Below, in pieces: positions 25,331 through 33,693 of a stretch of DNA of 40,894 bases (its first letter is position 1; each line of letters starts with the position of its first letter). The notes under the pieces were generated by a model. That model had not been told where the DNA came from. It did not search any database and saw nothing but the letters and a program-made list of their open reading frames with translations. Both the position numbers and the translations under genes were made by a program. Source of the DNA: DATNIC01 sp035604635 (GTDB lineage: Bacteria; Vulcanimicrobiota; Vulcanimicrobiia; Vulcanimicrobiales; Vulcanimicrobiaceae); assembly GCA_035604635.1 (NCBI GenBank), contig DATNIC010000252.1, positions 1-40,894 of the forward strand, in the 5' to 3' direction.

Positions 25331-26107
25331 TCAGTTCATACGTAGCGAGAGATTTGCTTCGACCTTCCAACGTGACGTGTACCGGTCGATCGCGTCGACC
25401 AGGGCGTTGAGGATCGTCGCAAGGATCGTCAATACGATGAGCGCCGCGAAGACGCCCGCCGTGTCGAACTGGCTGGCTGCTGATTCGATCAGATAGCCGA
25501 TGCCCCGGTTACTCGCGATCAACTCTCCGACGACGGCGCCGATCAGCGCGTACGGGATCGCGATACGGGCGCCGGTCAAGGCTGAGCTCATGGCGTGCGG
25601 GACGATCACCTTGAGCAGAATCGTTCGGGAATCTCCGCCCATGAGCCAGACGGCGTTGACGAGATCGGGATCGACGTTGCGCACCCCCGCGAGCGTGTTG
25701 AAAAAGACGATGAAAAAGACGGTAACCGTCGCCAGGACGACCTTCATCGTCAAACCGACGCCGAACCAGACGATGAAGAGCGGAGCAAGCGCGACCTTCG
25801 GAATCGAGTAGACGCTGATGATGAACGGATCGAGCACCGCGCCGAGCGTGCGGTTCGGACCTAGGATGAAACCCGCGGCGATGCCGGCGATCGCGCCGCA
25901 GGCGAAGCCGGCGACCGTCTCCTCGACCGTGATGAATGTGTGGAACCAAATCGTCCCGTCGGCGATCCACTGCAGCTCGCGGTTCCAGATCGCACTCGGA
26001 CTGCTGACGTAAAATGCCAGCGTCTTCGACGACGAGACCGACTGCCACGCCGCGAGAATCGCTGCGAGAAGGACGAGACGCCAAACGACAACGTATCCCG
26101 GCTTCAT
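25331..26107 (-). CDS. ABC transporter permease (SsuC/TauC-like)
   Basis: A 258-residue inner-membrane permease with about six helices. The cytoplasmic coupling loop is NAVWLMGGDSRTILLKVIVP, the EAA-type motif that contacts the ATPase. The start SIPKVALAPLFIVWFGVG segment and the closing RGIGYLI segment are diagnostic of the nitrate/sulfonate/taurine permease family. ATG at 26107 overlaps the ATPase stop by 4 bp. Only one permease gene is present, so the transporter would be a homodimer. It may serve all three binding proteins in the window (inference). Confidence 0.92.
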   Translation of the reverse strand: MKPGYVVVWRLVLLAAILAAWQSVSSSKTLAFYVSSPSAIWNRELQWIADGTIWFHTFITVEETVAGFACGAIAGIAAGFILGPNRTLGAVLDPFIISVYSIPKVALAPLFIVWFGVGLTMKVVLATVTVFFIVFFNTLAGVRNVDPDLVNAVWLMGGDSRTILLKVIVPHAMSSALTGARIAIPYALIGAVVGELIASNRGIGYLIESAASQFDTAGVFAALIVLTILATILNALVDAIDRYTSRWKVEANLSLRMN

Positions 26108-26889
26108 GAGGCGACCTCCGTGGCCGGCGAGCCGGCCGAGAGCGCTTCCCAGAGACGTTCCTCGACGACGTGGAACTCCGGACGGCGCCTCACGGCGATC
26201 ACGTCGCGCGGCCGCGGGAGCGCGATGCCCTCGTCATGAACGACGCGGCCCCTTTGGCCGAGGACGACGACGCGATCGCCCATTGCGATCGCCTCTTCGA
26301 TGTCGTGGGTGACGAAGATGACGGTGTTGCCGCTTCCGGCCCAGAGGCGCAAGAGCTCGTTCTGCATCTCCTGGCGCAGCTGCGCGTCGAGCGCGGAGAA
26401 CGGCTCGTCGAGCAACAACAGCTCCGGCTGCGCGATCAGCATGCGTGCGAGCGAGGCACGTCGCGCCATCCCGCCGGAGAGCTCACGCGGATACGCGCGC
26501 TCCCGGCCTTGGAGCCCGACGCGCTCGATCAACGCGACCGCCTTGCGTTCGCGCTCGGCTCGCTCGAGCTTGCGAATCTCAAGCGGCATCTCGATGTTGC
26601 GTAGGACGTCTCGCCACGGCAGCAGCGTGTCTTTTTGCGTGAGGTAGCCGACGTTGAGCCGAGGGCCGTCGACGACGCGGCCGCTTTCGATGATGCGCCC
26701 GCGCGTCGGGGCGATCAATCCGGCGACGAGATTGAGCAACGTCGACTTGCCGCAGCCGCTGCGGCCGACCAAACAGACGAAGCTGCCCTTCTCCACGTCG
26801 AGGGAGACCCCGTCGAGCGCGACGTGCTCGATCCCGCGCCGCACGAACGTCTTGGCAACGTTCTCAACGCGAACGAGGACGTCTGTCAC
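26104..26889 (-). CDS. ABC transporter ATP-binding protein (SsuB/TauB-like)
   Basis: A 261-residue ATPase. Walker A is GRSGCGKST (42-50), the Q-loop lies in YLTQKDTLLPW, the signature is LSGGM, Walker B is LLLLDEPF and the switch histidine lies in VTHDIEEA. It is the energy unit for the permease encoded next. The frame continues upstream, but GTG at 26889 is chosen because it overlaps the previous stop by 4 bp (GTGA) and starts right before the first beta-strand. Confidence 0.93.
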   Translation of the reverse strand: MTDVLVRVENVAKTFVRRGIEHVALDGVSLDVEKGSFVCLVGRSGCGKSTLLNLVAGLIAPTRGRIIESGRVVDGPRLNVGYLTQKDTLLPWRDVLRNIEMPLEIRKLERAERERKAVALIERVGLQGRERAYPRELSGGMARRASLARMLIAQPELLLLDEPFSALDAQLRQEMQNELLRLWAGSGNTVIFVTHDIEEAIAMGDRVVVLGQRGRVVHDEGIALPRPRDVIAVRRRPEFHVVEERLWEALSAGSPATEVAS

Positions 26890-27836
26890 GCGCTGACGGC
26901 CTGGTCGATCCCTAAAATTCGGCGAGTATTCTCCACGCACATTGTGTGGATCTCTGCCTCGCTGAAGCCTGCTTCGAGCAGTCGATCCGCCATCAGGGCG
27001 AAGCCGCTCTCCACCGCGGGGTTGTCGGGCTGACCGAGATCGGTCGAAATGAACGAATGCTGCGGCCCGCTCTGGCGAATGTTCGTGAAGACCGTCTCCC
27101 ATTGGGTCTTCCCGGTGTACGGCGTCGTAAAGCAGCGTTCGAGGAGCGCGCCGCGCTCGCCGAGCGCGTGCTGATCGCGCGCGTTGATGTTTTGCGACGG
27201 AAACTCCGGATGCGTGATGATGATCCGCTTGACTCCGAGCTCGATCGCGGCGTCTACGACGGCGAAGATCTCATCGCGGCTCAAATGTCCGGTCGCCAAG
27301 ACCAAATCGTGATGCGCGATGACCCGCAACACCTCGAGAACCTCGGGCAAAACGTTGTTCTCTTTATCGACGACGAGGACCGGATCGACGTTGAATCCTC
27401 GCGCGCGCAAGTCGCGTTGCGTCTTGGCCCACACCGGGACGATCTCGCCCGGCTTGGGATCGGAGCGCCCGATCGGTTCGTTCACCGCATCGAACGTTGG
27501 GAACCAGACGACCTTCGCCCCTTCCATCGCCGCGATCTCGACGGCCATCGGATTCATCCCGCCGACGGCGTTGTTCAAAGTGATCGCGCCGATTGCGTGC
27601 GCGCCCTGGACGACCCGGTTTACGACCTGCGCTCGTTCGGCGGTCGGAGCGTAATGACTTTTGAGGACGAACCCGCCGAGCTCGTGTTCGCCGAACTGTT
27701 CCGCGAGCGTGACGTCGTCGGTGATCCTCCGCATCACGTCGGGCGCGACATGGACGTGTAAGTCGAACGCGCCCTTGACGATCTTGCCGGCGCGTTCCGA
27801 AGACCGCGCTCCGTTGGTTTCAGCGTGCTCGCACAA
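26886..27836 (-). CDS. DUF6282 family metal-dependent hydrolase-like protein
   Basis: About 316 residues. The N-terminal DLHVHVAPD segment gives an H-x-H metal-ligand pair as in PHP and amidohydrolase enzymes. Further conserved histidines are KSHYAPT, ATGHLSRDE and ITHPEFP, and STDLGQ near the C-terminus offers a late aspartate. This is the full-length counterpart of the truncated protein at 2-739. It probably hydrolyses a cyclic or ester/amide intermediate, but no reaction is established for the family (inference). The start is assigned to TTG at 27836, with GGGAGA 8 nt upstream; it overlaps the previous gene by 17 bp. An alternative TTG lies at 27863. Confidence 0.85.
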   Translation of the reverse strand: MCEHAETNGARSSERAGKIVKGAFDLHVHVAPDVMRRITDDVTLAEQFGEHELGGFVLKSHYAPTAERAQVVNRVVQGAHAIGAITLNNAVGGMNPMAVEIAAMEGAKVVWFPTFDAVNEPIGRSDPKPGEIVPVWAKTQRDLRARGFNVDPVLVVDKENNVLPEVLEVLRVIAHHDLVLATGHLSRDEIFAVVDAAIELGVKRIIITHPEFPSQNINARDQHALGERGALLERCFTTPYTGKTQWETVFTNIRQSGPQHSFISTDLGQPDNPAVESGFALMADRLLEAGFSEAEIHTMCVENTRRILGIDQAVSA

Positions 27837-28617
27837 GGTCGTCTCCCTTCGCCTGTTCGGCAATGCTGTGTAACGCGGTGGCGGTCGCGCGCGCCGTGAT
27901 CGGTAGAACGCCGAGTTCCTCGAGCATCGCGGCCGCGTCTTCCAGCTCGTGCGCCCGGCGCTTCGCGTGCTTGCGCGTCCCCTCGACCATGCGCGTCAGC
28001 GTCCCCTCGTCAGCTTCGGTGAACGACTTCGTGATGTCGCTGCGCAGCCAATCCTCAACGCCAACCGCGCGCGCCGCTTCGAGCGCCTCGCAGATGACCG
28101 CCGCAAATCCCTTGTAGTAAACGGAACGGCACAGCTTGCGCGCGATCGCTTCGCCGGCGCGGCTCCCGACGAAGCCGATCGGCGTCCCGAGCGGCCGCAG
28201 GAACGCGGCGTATTCTTCCGCGCCGCTGCCCGCAAGGAACATAGGAACCTTGATCCCGACCGGCGGGACCGGCGACATCATCGCGACGTCGACGAAATGC
28301 GCGCCCGTCGGCTCGACGATCTCCGCCAGCTTTGCCTTCAGCGCCGGCCCGGCGGTGTTATGGTCGGCGAAGATCTTTCCCGAGCCGAGAAACGGCACCG
28401 TATCGCGCGCGACTTGCTCGGCGACGATTGCCCAATTGACGGAGATGACGACGTCGGCACCCTCCACCGCGGCCCGGTGGTTTGGCGCAATCGGTATCTC
28501 GCTCAGATCGCCGTGCAAATCGGGATCCCAGCCGCGCACCGTCAAGCCGGCACGGACCAGATCGCGCGCAATGAGAGATCCCGCTTCGCCCAGACCAAGG
28601 ACGGCTACCGTCGTCAT
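27820..28617 (-). CDS. NAD(P)-dependent dehydrogenase, 6-phosphogluconate/3-hydroxyisobutyrate dehydrogenase type with DUF1932 domain
   Basis: A 265-residue oxidoreductase. The N-terminal Rossmann motif is GLGEAGS (7-13), and FADHNTAGPALK corresponds to the family substrate segment. The conserved lysine is in RKLCRSVYYKG, near residue 168. The C-terminal helical part matches DUF1932 (SRSITKSF-like and HAKRRAHELEDAA segments). These enzymes oxidise beta-hydroxy acids. ATG at 28617 overlaps the Rieske gene stop by 4 bp. It could oxidise a hydroxy acid released from the ring after oxygenation (inference). Confidence 0.85.
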   Translation of the reverse strand: MTTVAVLGLGEAGSLIARDLVRAGLTVRGWDPDLHGDLSEIPIAPNHRAAVEGADVVISVNWAIVAEQVARDTVPFLGSGKIFADHNTAGPALKAKLAEIVEPTGAHFVDVAMMSPVPPVGIKVPMFLAGSGAEEYAAFLRPLGTPIGFVGSRAGEAIARKLCRSVYYKGFAAVICEALEAARAVGVEDWLRSDITKSFTEADEGTLTRMVEGTRKHAKRRAHELEDAAAMLEELGVLPITARATATALHSIAEQAKGDDLVRAR

Positions 28618-29876
28618 CGGCGCACGTATTCGCCGGCATGCGCGCCGACGCTCTGCCACGGTTCATCGATGGGGACGAGCCGCTGTTCGCTTCCGATCCG
28701 ATCGTAGGGAATCGAGGGGTCCTGACCGATCAGCGGGGCACCCGCTTGAAAGGCCTTGACGGCTTCGCGCATTCGGCGGCGCATCACGATCACCGCGACG
28801 TCCGATTGCCCGAGATGCTCTTGCGAGCGATCGACGAGCGCTCCCATCGACTCCTGCGCTGCGATGTCTTGCTTTTGAAAGCCCTTGATCCCCGTCCAGC
28901 TTCCCTGCTTCATCTCTTCGCGATCCTGAAGCCAACGATTCTTCGCATGGCCCAGCGGGAACCAATCCTCGTCGAGATCGACGCCGGGCTCGACATTGAG
29001 GCTGCGCCGCAATCCGGCTTCGTCGACGGCGGTCCCGTTCTGGCTGTGAAAGACGTCGAAGAGCATCGTGTGCTCGTTGTCCATCGGGACGAAGATCTGC
29101 GTGTGCGCGGGGAGATGCGGATCGAGCGGCGGCGGGATGAACGACGTGCACGGGACGACGAACAAGGTCACGCGCACGTACTTGTACTTGTCGGGCTCCT
29201 CGTTCGGCTTACGGATTGCGGCGTAGCGGAAACCGTAGGCGGTGTCCTCGGCCTCCAGGCGCGGCGAGCGATCGTGCGAGACTTCGAAGCGCTTCTCCCA
29301 GTCGCGCGAGCTCCCGCGATGCAAATACCACGAATGCGCCGAGTCGATGCTGCCCTCGACCGCCTGCAAAAAGTTCGCGCGAATCCCGACCTTCGTCGTC
29401 CCGATGTGGTTGCGCGGGAACGCCGTCCAGGGGTACGCGGGAAACTGCGGTCGCTGATCCGGGTGCCCGAGGTACGTCCAAACGACCCCGCCGGCCTCGA
29501 TCGTCGGATATGCCTTCGTCCGCACGCGATCTCTGAAGCCGTAGTCGTCCGGCTCGGTCGGCATGTCGACGCACTTGCCTTCGACGTCGAACTTCCAGCC
29601 ATGATAGATGCACGTCAGGCCGCAGTCTTCGTTGCGGCCGATCACCATCGAGGCCAAGCGATGCGGACAGCGGGCATCGAGCAACCCGACTCGGCCGTCC
29701 GTGTCGCGAAAGGCAACGAGATCCTCGCCGAGCAAGCGGACCGCGACCGGCGGACCGTCGCGCTCCGAGATTTCTTCGCTCAAAACTGCAGGCAGCCAAT
29801 AACGCCGCAGCATGAGGCCCATCGGCGCGTCGCCTTCGACCTTGGTCAGCAGCTCGTTCTCTTCACGTGTGAGCAT
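28614..29876 (-). CDS. Rieske non-heme iron oxygenase, alpha subunit (phthalate dioxygenase-like)
   Basis: A 420-residue terminal oxygenase. The Rieske [2Fe-2S] ligands are Cys70-His72 and Cys89-His92 (CPH, CIYH). The mononuclear iron site is E-x3-D-x2-H-x4-H with Glu174, Asp178, His181 and His186, where the aspartate bridges subunits. Length and the absence of a beta subunit gene place it in the alpha-only phthalate/vanillate-type group. A strong AGGAGG precedes the ATG. The substrate is probably an aromatic or heteroaromatic carboxylate (family knowledge plus context). No Rieske reductase is in the window. Confidence 0.93.
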   Translation of the reverse strand: MLTREENELLTKVEGDAPMGLMLRRYWLPAVLSEEISERDGPPVAVRLLGEDLVAFRDTDGRVGLLDARCPHRLASMVIGRNEDCGLTCIYHGWKFDVEGKCVDMPTEPDDYGFRDRVRTKAYPTIEAGGVVWTYLGHPDQRPQFPAYPWTAFPRNHIGTTKVGIRANFLQAVEGSIDSAHSWYLHRGSSRDWEKRFEVSHDRSPRLEAEDTAYGFRYAAIRKPNEEPDKYKYVRVTLFVVPCTSFIPPPLDPHLPAHTQIFVPMDNEHTMLFDVFHSQNGTAVDEAGLRRSLNVEPGVDLDEDWFPLGHAKNRWLQDREEMKQGSWTGIKGFQKQDIAAQESMGALVDRSQEHLGQSDVAVIVMRRRMREAVKAFQAGAPLIGQDPSIPYDRIGSEQRLVPIDEPWQSVGAHAGEYVRR

Positions 29877-29899
29877 CCGGTCCTCCTAGTCTGATCCGC

Positions 29900-30130
29900 T
29901 CAAAAGACGCGCGGCCGTTCGATCGGTGCATCCGCCAACACGATTTCCATCCCCAAGACCATGATCGCCATCCCTCGGTCACGATCGATCTTTTTGCAGG
30001 CGACGACGGCGTCGTACGCTTCCTGCGAGAGGACGGCGAAGCGCGGCCGTTCGCCCGCTTCGCGCGCTTGCGCGATCAGCGGCCGGATTTCGTCGAGCAG
30101 CACCGCCAGCGAAGCTTGGTCTCTAACCAT
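29900..30130 (-). CDS. Small conserved-looking protein, unknown function
   Basis: A 76-residue acidic/basic mixed protein that I do not recognise. It has an N-terminal helix (LLDEIRPLIAQAREAGE), a short strand-turn (RPRFAVLSQEAY) and a hydrophobic C-terminal part (MAIMVLGMEIVLAD). It has a single Cys and no signal or membrane segment. The gene is likely real: GGAGG lies 6 nt upstream of the ATG, it is in line with both neighbours and fills the gap between the lyase and Rieske genes. A role as an accessory or assembly factor of the oxygenase is possible but unsupported. Confidence 0.6.
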   Translation of the reverse strand: MVRDQASLAVLLDEIRPLIAQAREAGERPRFAVLSQEAYDAVVACKKIDRDRGMAIMVLGMEIVLADAPIERPRVF

Positions 30131-30173
30131 GGACAGCCTCCGGAGTCAGAAGAATCTTACGCTCCCACTGCGA

Positions 30174-31124
30174 CTACGCTCGCGCCGAAGCCCGGTAGCG
30201 GATCGTTCCGGGAAACGCGGCGTCGATCTGGTCCCATGCTTGGCGAATCGCTTCGACGTCGTTCGCGGCGATTTCGCCGAAGGGCGGATAGCAAACGCCG
30301 CAATCCAGGCCGATCGCGCGCATCGAGACCTTCATGACACCGACCATCCCGCCGTGATCGACCCACCGGCCGGGGATCTCGGAAGCGAATCGGTACGCGC
30401 GCATCGCCGTCTCGCGATCGCCCTTGCGAAACGCGTCGAGCAGTATCGCGGCAAGCGCTGCGGCCGGCGGCGGCATCGTCCCGCCCGATGCTCCGAGCTC
30501 GAGGCACGGCAGCAAGACCTCCATCGTCGCAAAGACGTGGGCTAGTCCCGCTTCCTCGACGTCCTTAATAAGAAGACCGAGGTAGCGCTGGTTGCGCGAA
30601 CTTTCTTTGACGGCGACTACCTTGTCGAGCTTCAGAACCTCGATCAGGGCGGCGAGCGTCGGCTCGCTCCCGGGCCCGGGATTGACGTACGCGACGATCG
30701 GGAGCGGAGACTCGCGCGCAATCGTTTCGAAGTACTTGACGAGCTCGGCCGTCGACGGCTTCCCGCCGGACGGACGGTTCGGGAGCAGGAGCTGAATCGC
30801 ATCGGCTCCGGCCTCGACGGCGAGTGCGACCAGCTCGAGCGATCGCCGATACGATGCGTGCGAGACGCCGACGATGATCGGCGTCCGGCGGTTGACCAAA
30901 CGGGCCGTCTCGACGATCAGCTGCCGCCGCTCCTGTCCGCTCAGAAATTGATACTCCTGCGCCTCGACGCCGGCGATGCAGATCGCCGCCGGCCGCGCGC
31001 GATCGACGATGTAGTCGATCTGGCGCTCCATCGCGGCGTAATCGATCGCGCCCTTGTCGTTAAAGACGGTGAGCGGCGGAACGATCGATCCCGGAAGATC
31101 CCAGTTGAGCTTCTTGGCTTGCAT
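30174..31124 (-). CDS. DapA/NanA-family class I lyase or synthase
   Basis: A 316-residue (beta/alpha)8 protein of the dihydrodipicolinate synthase family. The Schiff-base lysine is Lys173 in VVAVKESS, with the paired tyrosine Tyr146 in IVAYVNPG. The GTTGE carboxylate-binding loop of DapA is replaced by AGVEAQE, so it is not lysine-biosynthetic DapA. The family includes aldolases that split pyruvate or related keto acids from hydroxylated side chains or ring products. Context suggests cleavage of a ring-opened intermediate. GAGG precedes ATG 31124, and the permease gene stop lies 1 nt upstream. Confidence 0.9.
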   Translation of the reverse strand: MQAKKLNWDLPGSIVPPLTVFNDKGAIDYAAMERQIDYIVDRARPAAICIAGVEAQEYQFLSGQERRQLIVETARLVNRRTPIIVGVSHASYRRSLELVALAVEAGADAIQLLLPNRPSGGKPSTAELVKYFETIARESPLPIVAYVNPGPGSEPTLAALIEVLKLDKVVAVKESSRNQRYLGLLIKDVEEAGLAHVFATMEVLLPCLELGASGGTMPPPAAALAAILLDAFRKGDRETAMRAYRFASEIPGRWVDHGGMVGVMKVSMRAIGLDCGVCYPPFGEIAANDVEAIRQAWDQIDAAFPGTIRYRASARA

Positions 31125-31125
31125 G

Positions 31126-31890
31126 TTAGCCTCGGAACGAGCGGTAGAGCAGGCTCAGAACGGCGATCCCCAGGACGACGAGGACGCCCCGCCGGAAAAT
31201 GAAATCGTTGATACGCTTTCCCGTCGCGAACCCGACAACCATCCCGATCACCACTACGGCGAGGATAGCGCCGGCGACCTCGTAGAGGTACGGCGTGTAG
31301 AAGCCGAGCCGCTCGAGCGATACGAGCAACGTCCAATCGAGGATCAGGAAAAGCGTATTGAGCGAGAACAGGAAGACCGGGCGCGGAAGCTCCATGCTGA
31401 CCAGATAGCTCGTCGTAAAGGGGCCCGACGACCCGGTGCTCCCTTGCAGCGCGCCGCCGAGGAAGCCCATCAGCCAACCCCAGCGCGCGGCGGTGTTCCG
31501 ATCGATTCTCGGCATCTTGTTCAGCCACTGGATCGCGATGAAGACGGTCAGGACGCACGCCAAGGCGAGGGTGAGAAATTGCGGCGGAATCGTGACCAGC
31601 AGATGCGTCCCCAGCACGACGCCGATGAATCCGGCGACGACAAAGCTGACGAGGAAGGTCGCCTCGCGCCAATACCGCGCGCCTTGTACGACGAACGGGA
31701 CGTCGGAAAGCACCGTCGAGATGATCGTCACCAGCAGGACCGCGCGCAAGTCGCCGTAGAGTGCCACGAGGATCGGGACGCCGATGACCGGCAGCCCGAT
31801 CCCCGTTACGCCTTTTGCGAAACCGGACAAGAGAACGGCCGCGATCGCGATGACGATGCGGCCGTCGACGGGGAAGACCGAGTCGAGCAC
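31126..31890 (-). CDS. TauE/SafE-family anion permease
   Basis: A 254-residue membrane protein with about eight helices. The first segment VLLSGFAKGVTGIGLPVIGVPIL and the later GFLGGALQGSTGSSGPF are the paired family signatures. Members export sulfite, sulfoacetate or other organic anions, or import them. The start is GTG at 31890, 2 nt after the MFS gene stop. Together with the SsuABC-like transporter and ComDE-like genes it raises the possibility of organosulfonate metabolism (inference only). Confidence 0.9.
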   Translation of the reverse strand: MLDSVFPVDGRIVIAIAAVLLSGFAKGVTGIGLPVIGVPILVALYGDLRAVLLVTIISTVLSDVPFVVQGARYWREATFLVSFVVAGFIGVVLGTHLLVTIPPQFLTLALACVLTVFIAIQWLNKMPRIDRNTAARWGWLMGFLGGALQGSTGSSGPFTTSYLVSMELPRPVFLFSLNTLFLILDWTLLVSLERLGFYTPYLYEVAGAILAVVVIGMVVGFATGKRINDFIFRRGVLVVLGIAVLSLLYRSFRG

Positions 31891-31892
31891 GG

Positions 31893-33227
31893 TTATGCCG
31901 GGAGCGGCTCTCCCTTCGTCTCAGGACCGGCGGCCGGCGTAACGACGAGACCGAGGACGTAGATGAAGCCGATCACGGTCGCAGCCTGCGCGATTCCGCC
32001 GAGCTGAACCGCGAGGATCCCGGCGTAGAACGTCGTGATCGCGACGACGTAACGCGCCAGGTTGAAGACGACCGAGACCGCCGTCGCGCGGACCGCCGTC
32101 GGGAAGAGCTCGGGGACGTAAACGGCCATCCACGAGAACTGACCGAGCGTGAAGAATCCGTTGATCGCCGCGACGACCACGACCATCGTCGGATCCCTCG
32201 TCCAAAGGAAGAGGACCGGATTGATGATCAGCGATCCGAGGAAGTACAACCACATCGTCAACTTCCGGCCGATCGCATCGGCGATGAAGCCGAAGCCGAC
32301 GTAGCCGAGGATCGCGCCGACATTGTACATCAGCGCGGTCGTCGTCGCAAATTGGAGCGGATTGGCTAGGCCGTGCGCTCGGGCGACTCCGGCCGCGTAC
32401 TGTGGGATCCACGTGGAGATGCCCCACCAACCGATCAGGGTCGTGAGTGAGAGCAGCAGCAACACGGTCGTGCGCCGTGCGAGCTCCGGAGTCGCGAAAA
32501 CGCGGCTCACGCTGAACTTGACGAGTTCCCGCTCCTGCTCGCCGAGCGATTCACCGCGGTGCGCGCGTTCGGCCGCCGCACGGCGCAGCGCGTCGGCAGT
32601 CTGCCACAACTGCGGATCGCGCACTTTGGTGCGGATGTAGAGAACGAAGAGCGCCGGCAAGAAGCCGAGGACGAGCATGATCCGCCAGTTGTTCGGACCG
32701 CTCGGCCCCACGAACAGCCAGACGACCGTCGCGAGCAAGAAGCCGACGCCGAACGCGGACTGAAAGATCCCTGCGACTCGCCCGCGAATCGCCGCGGGCC
32801 ACAGCTCGTTGACGAGCGAGGCACCGGAACCCCACTCACCGCCGATCCCGAGCCCCGTGCAGAAGCGCGCCGCGAGCAGCCACCAGTAGTTCGCCGAGAG
32901 CGCGGAGAGCAGCGCGAAGACTGCGTATACGACGATCGAGTACATCATGACGCGCTTTCGCCCGATGTAGTCTGCCAGGACGCCGGCGATCAAACCGCCG
33001 GTTGCCCAACCGACGAGCGTGATCGCGAAGAGCCCCGCGATGTAGGGCGGCAGCTGCGCCGGCGGGACGTTTTCGAGTGCGCGGACCGCGATCGCCGCGA
33101 TGAGCACGAGCGTATAGGTCTCGTAGCCGTCGAAGAACCAGCCGAACCACGAAGCGATGAGGCCGGTCCAGCTTGCTGATTCGATGCTTGCAGCCCAAGA
33201 TCGTGGCTTTCCGGGTGCGTCAACCAT
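31893..33227 (-). CDS. MFS transporter, aromatic acid/metabolite:H+ symporter type
   Basis: A 444-residue carrier with 12 predicted helices. Early motifs ASWFGWFFDGYE and the loop GVLADYIGRKRVM (MFS motif A), then RFCTGLGIGGEWGSG after helix 4, are those of the MHS/AAHS carriers for aromatic or organic acids. The ATG at 33227 is chosen for the strong AGGAGGG 5 nt upstream (33233-33239); a longer frame would start inside the CoxG gene. It probably imports the same substrate class as the ABC transporter of the unit. Confidence 0.9.
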   Translation of the reverse strand: MVDAPGKPRSWAASIESASWTGLIASWFGWFFDGYETYTLVLIAAIAVRALENVPPAQLPPYIAGLFAITLVGWATGGLIAGVLADYIGRKRVMMYSIVVYAVFALLSALSANYWWLLAARFCTGLGIGGEWGSGASLVNELWPAAIRGRVAGIFQSAFGVGFLLATVVWLFVGPSGPNNWRIMLVLGFLPALFVLYIRTKVRDPQLWQTADALRRAAAERAHRGESLGEQERELVKFSVSRVFATPELARRTTVLLLLSLTTLIGWWGISTWIPQYAAGVARAHGLANPLQFATTTALMYNVGAILGYVGFGFIADAIGRKLTMWLYFLGSLIINPVLFLWTRDPTMVVVVAAINGFFTLGQFSWMAVYVPELFPTAVRATAVSVVFNLARYVVAITTFYAGILAVQLGGIAQAATVIGFIYVLGLVVTPAAGPETKGEPLPA

Positions 33228-33240
33228 GTCTACCCTCCTA

Positions 33241-33693
33241 TTAAGCAGTAGCCTTTGCGAGCGCAGCTTGAACGGAATTGACAACCGAATCGAATTTCGT
33301 GCGCGTGAGGGGACGCAGCAATCCGGCCCCGACCGATGCGAGCAGCCCGTTCACGTCGGCGGTGCTGCTCCAGTCGACCCGGACTGCGCTATCGAGTTCG
33401 CGCAGCGTGAAGTCGAGCCGCAGATCGATCCGGCTCCCCATCCCCGAAGCGTCCGCGACGACGGCGAGCTTATCGGGCCCGCCGGATCGATCGAGCTTGA
33501 AGCGCGCGGGCAAAACGCCGCGGATGTGCGAGACGCCGACGGCCATCTTGAGCGATGCGCGATCCGGACCATCGACCTTGTATTCCTTCACGTCAGGCAG
33601 CGCCCGCGCCATGAAATCAGGATCGGTGATCAGCGGCATCAAGCGCTCGAGCGTTGTGTTCACCGTGAACTGACCCTCGTCGGAAATCTTCAC
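33241..33693 (-). CDS. CoxG-like SRPBCC family protein
   Basis: A 150-residue SRPBCC-fold protein like CoxG, the accessory protein of CO dehydrogenase and related molybdenum hydroxylases that tethers the enzyme to the membrane. It has the family opening G-x-F-x-V-x-x-x-x-E (EGQFTVNTTLE), L-P-D-V segment and a long C-terminal helix. The hydrophobic C-terminal membrane tail of O. carboxidovorans CoxG is absent. It is useful evidence that the molybdenum hydroxylase subunits nearby and the long minus-strand unit form one system. The start is GTG at 33693, overlapping the cyclase stop by 4 bp. Confidence 0.82.
   Translation of the reverse strand: MKISDEGQFTVNTTLERLMPLITDPDFMARALPDVKEYKVDGPDRASLKMAVGVSHIRGVLPARFKLDRSGGPDKLAVVADASGMGSRIDLRLDFTLRELDSAVRVDWSSTADVNGLLASVGAGLLRPLTRTKFDSVVNSVQAALAKATA

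Noticed and set aside
28638..29894. 418-codon plus-strand frame opposite the Rieske oxygenase
   Set aside because: Complementary to a protein with all Rieske and iron ligands in place; the antisense frame shows only biased composition.
30174..31124. dapA of lysine biosynthesis
   Set aside because: The GTTGE substrate loop is missing (AGVEAQE instead) and the gene is embedded in a catabolic unit.
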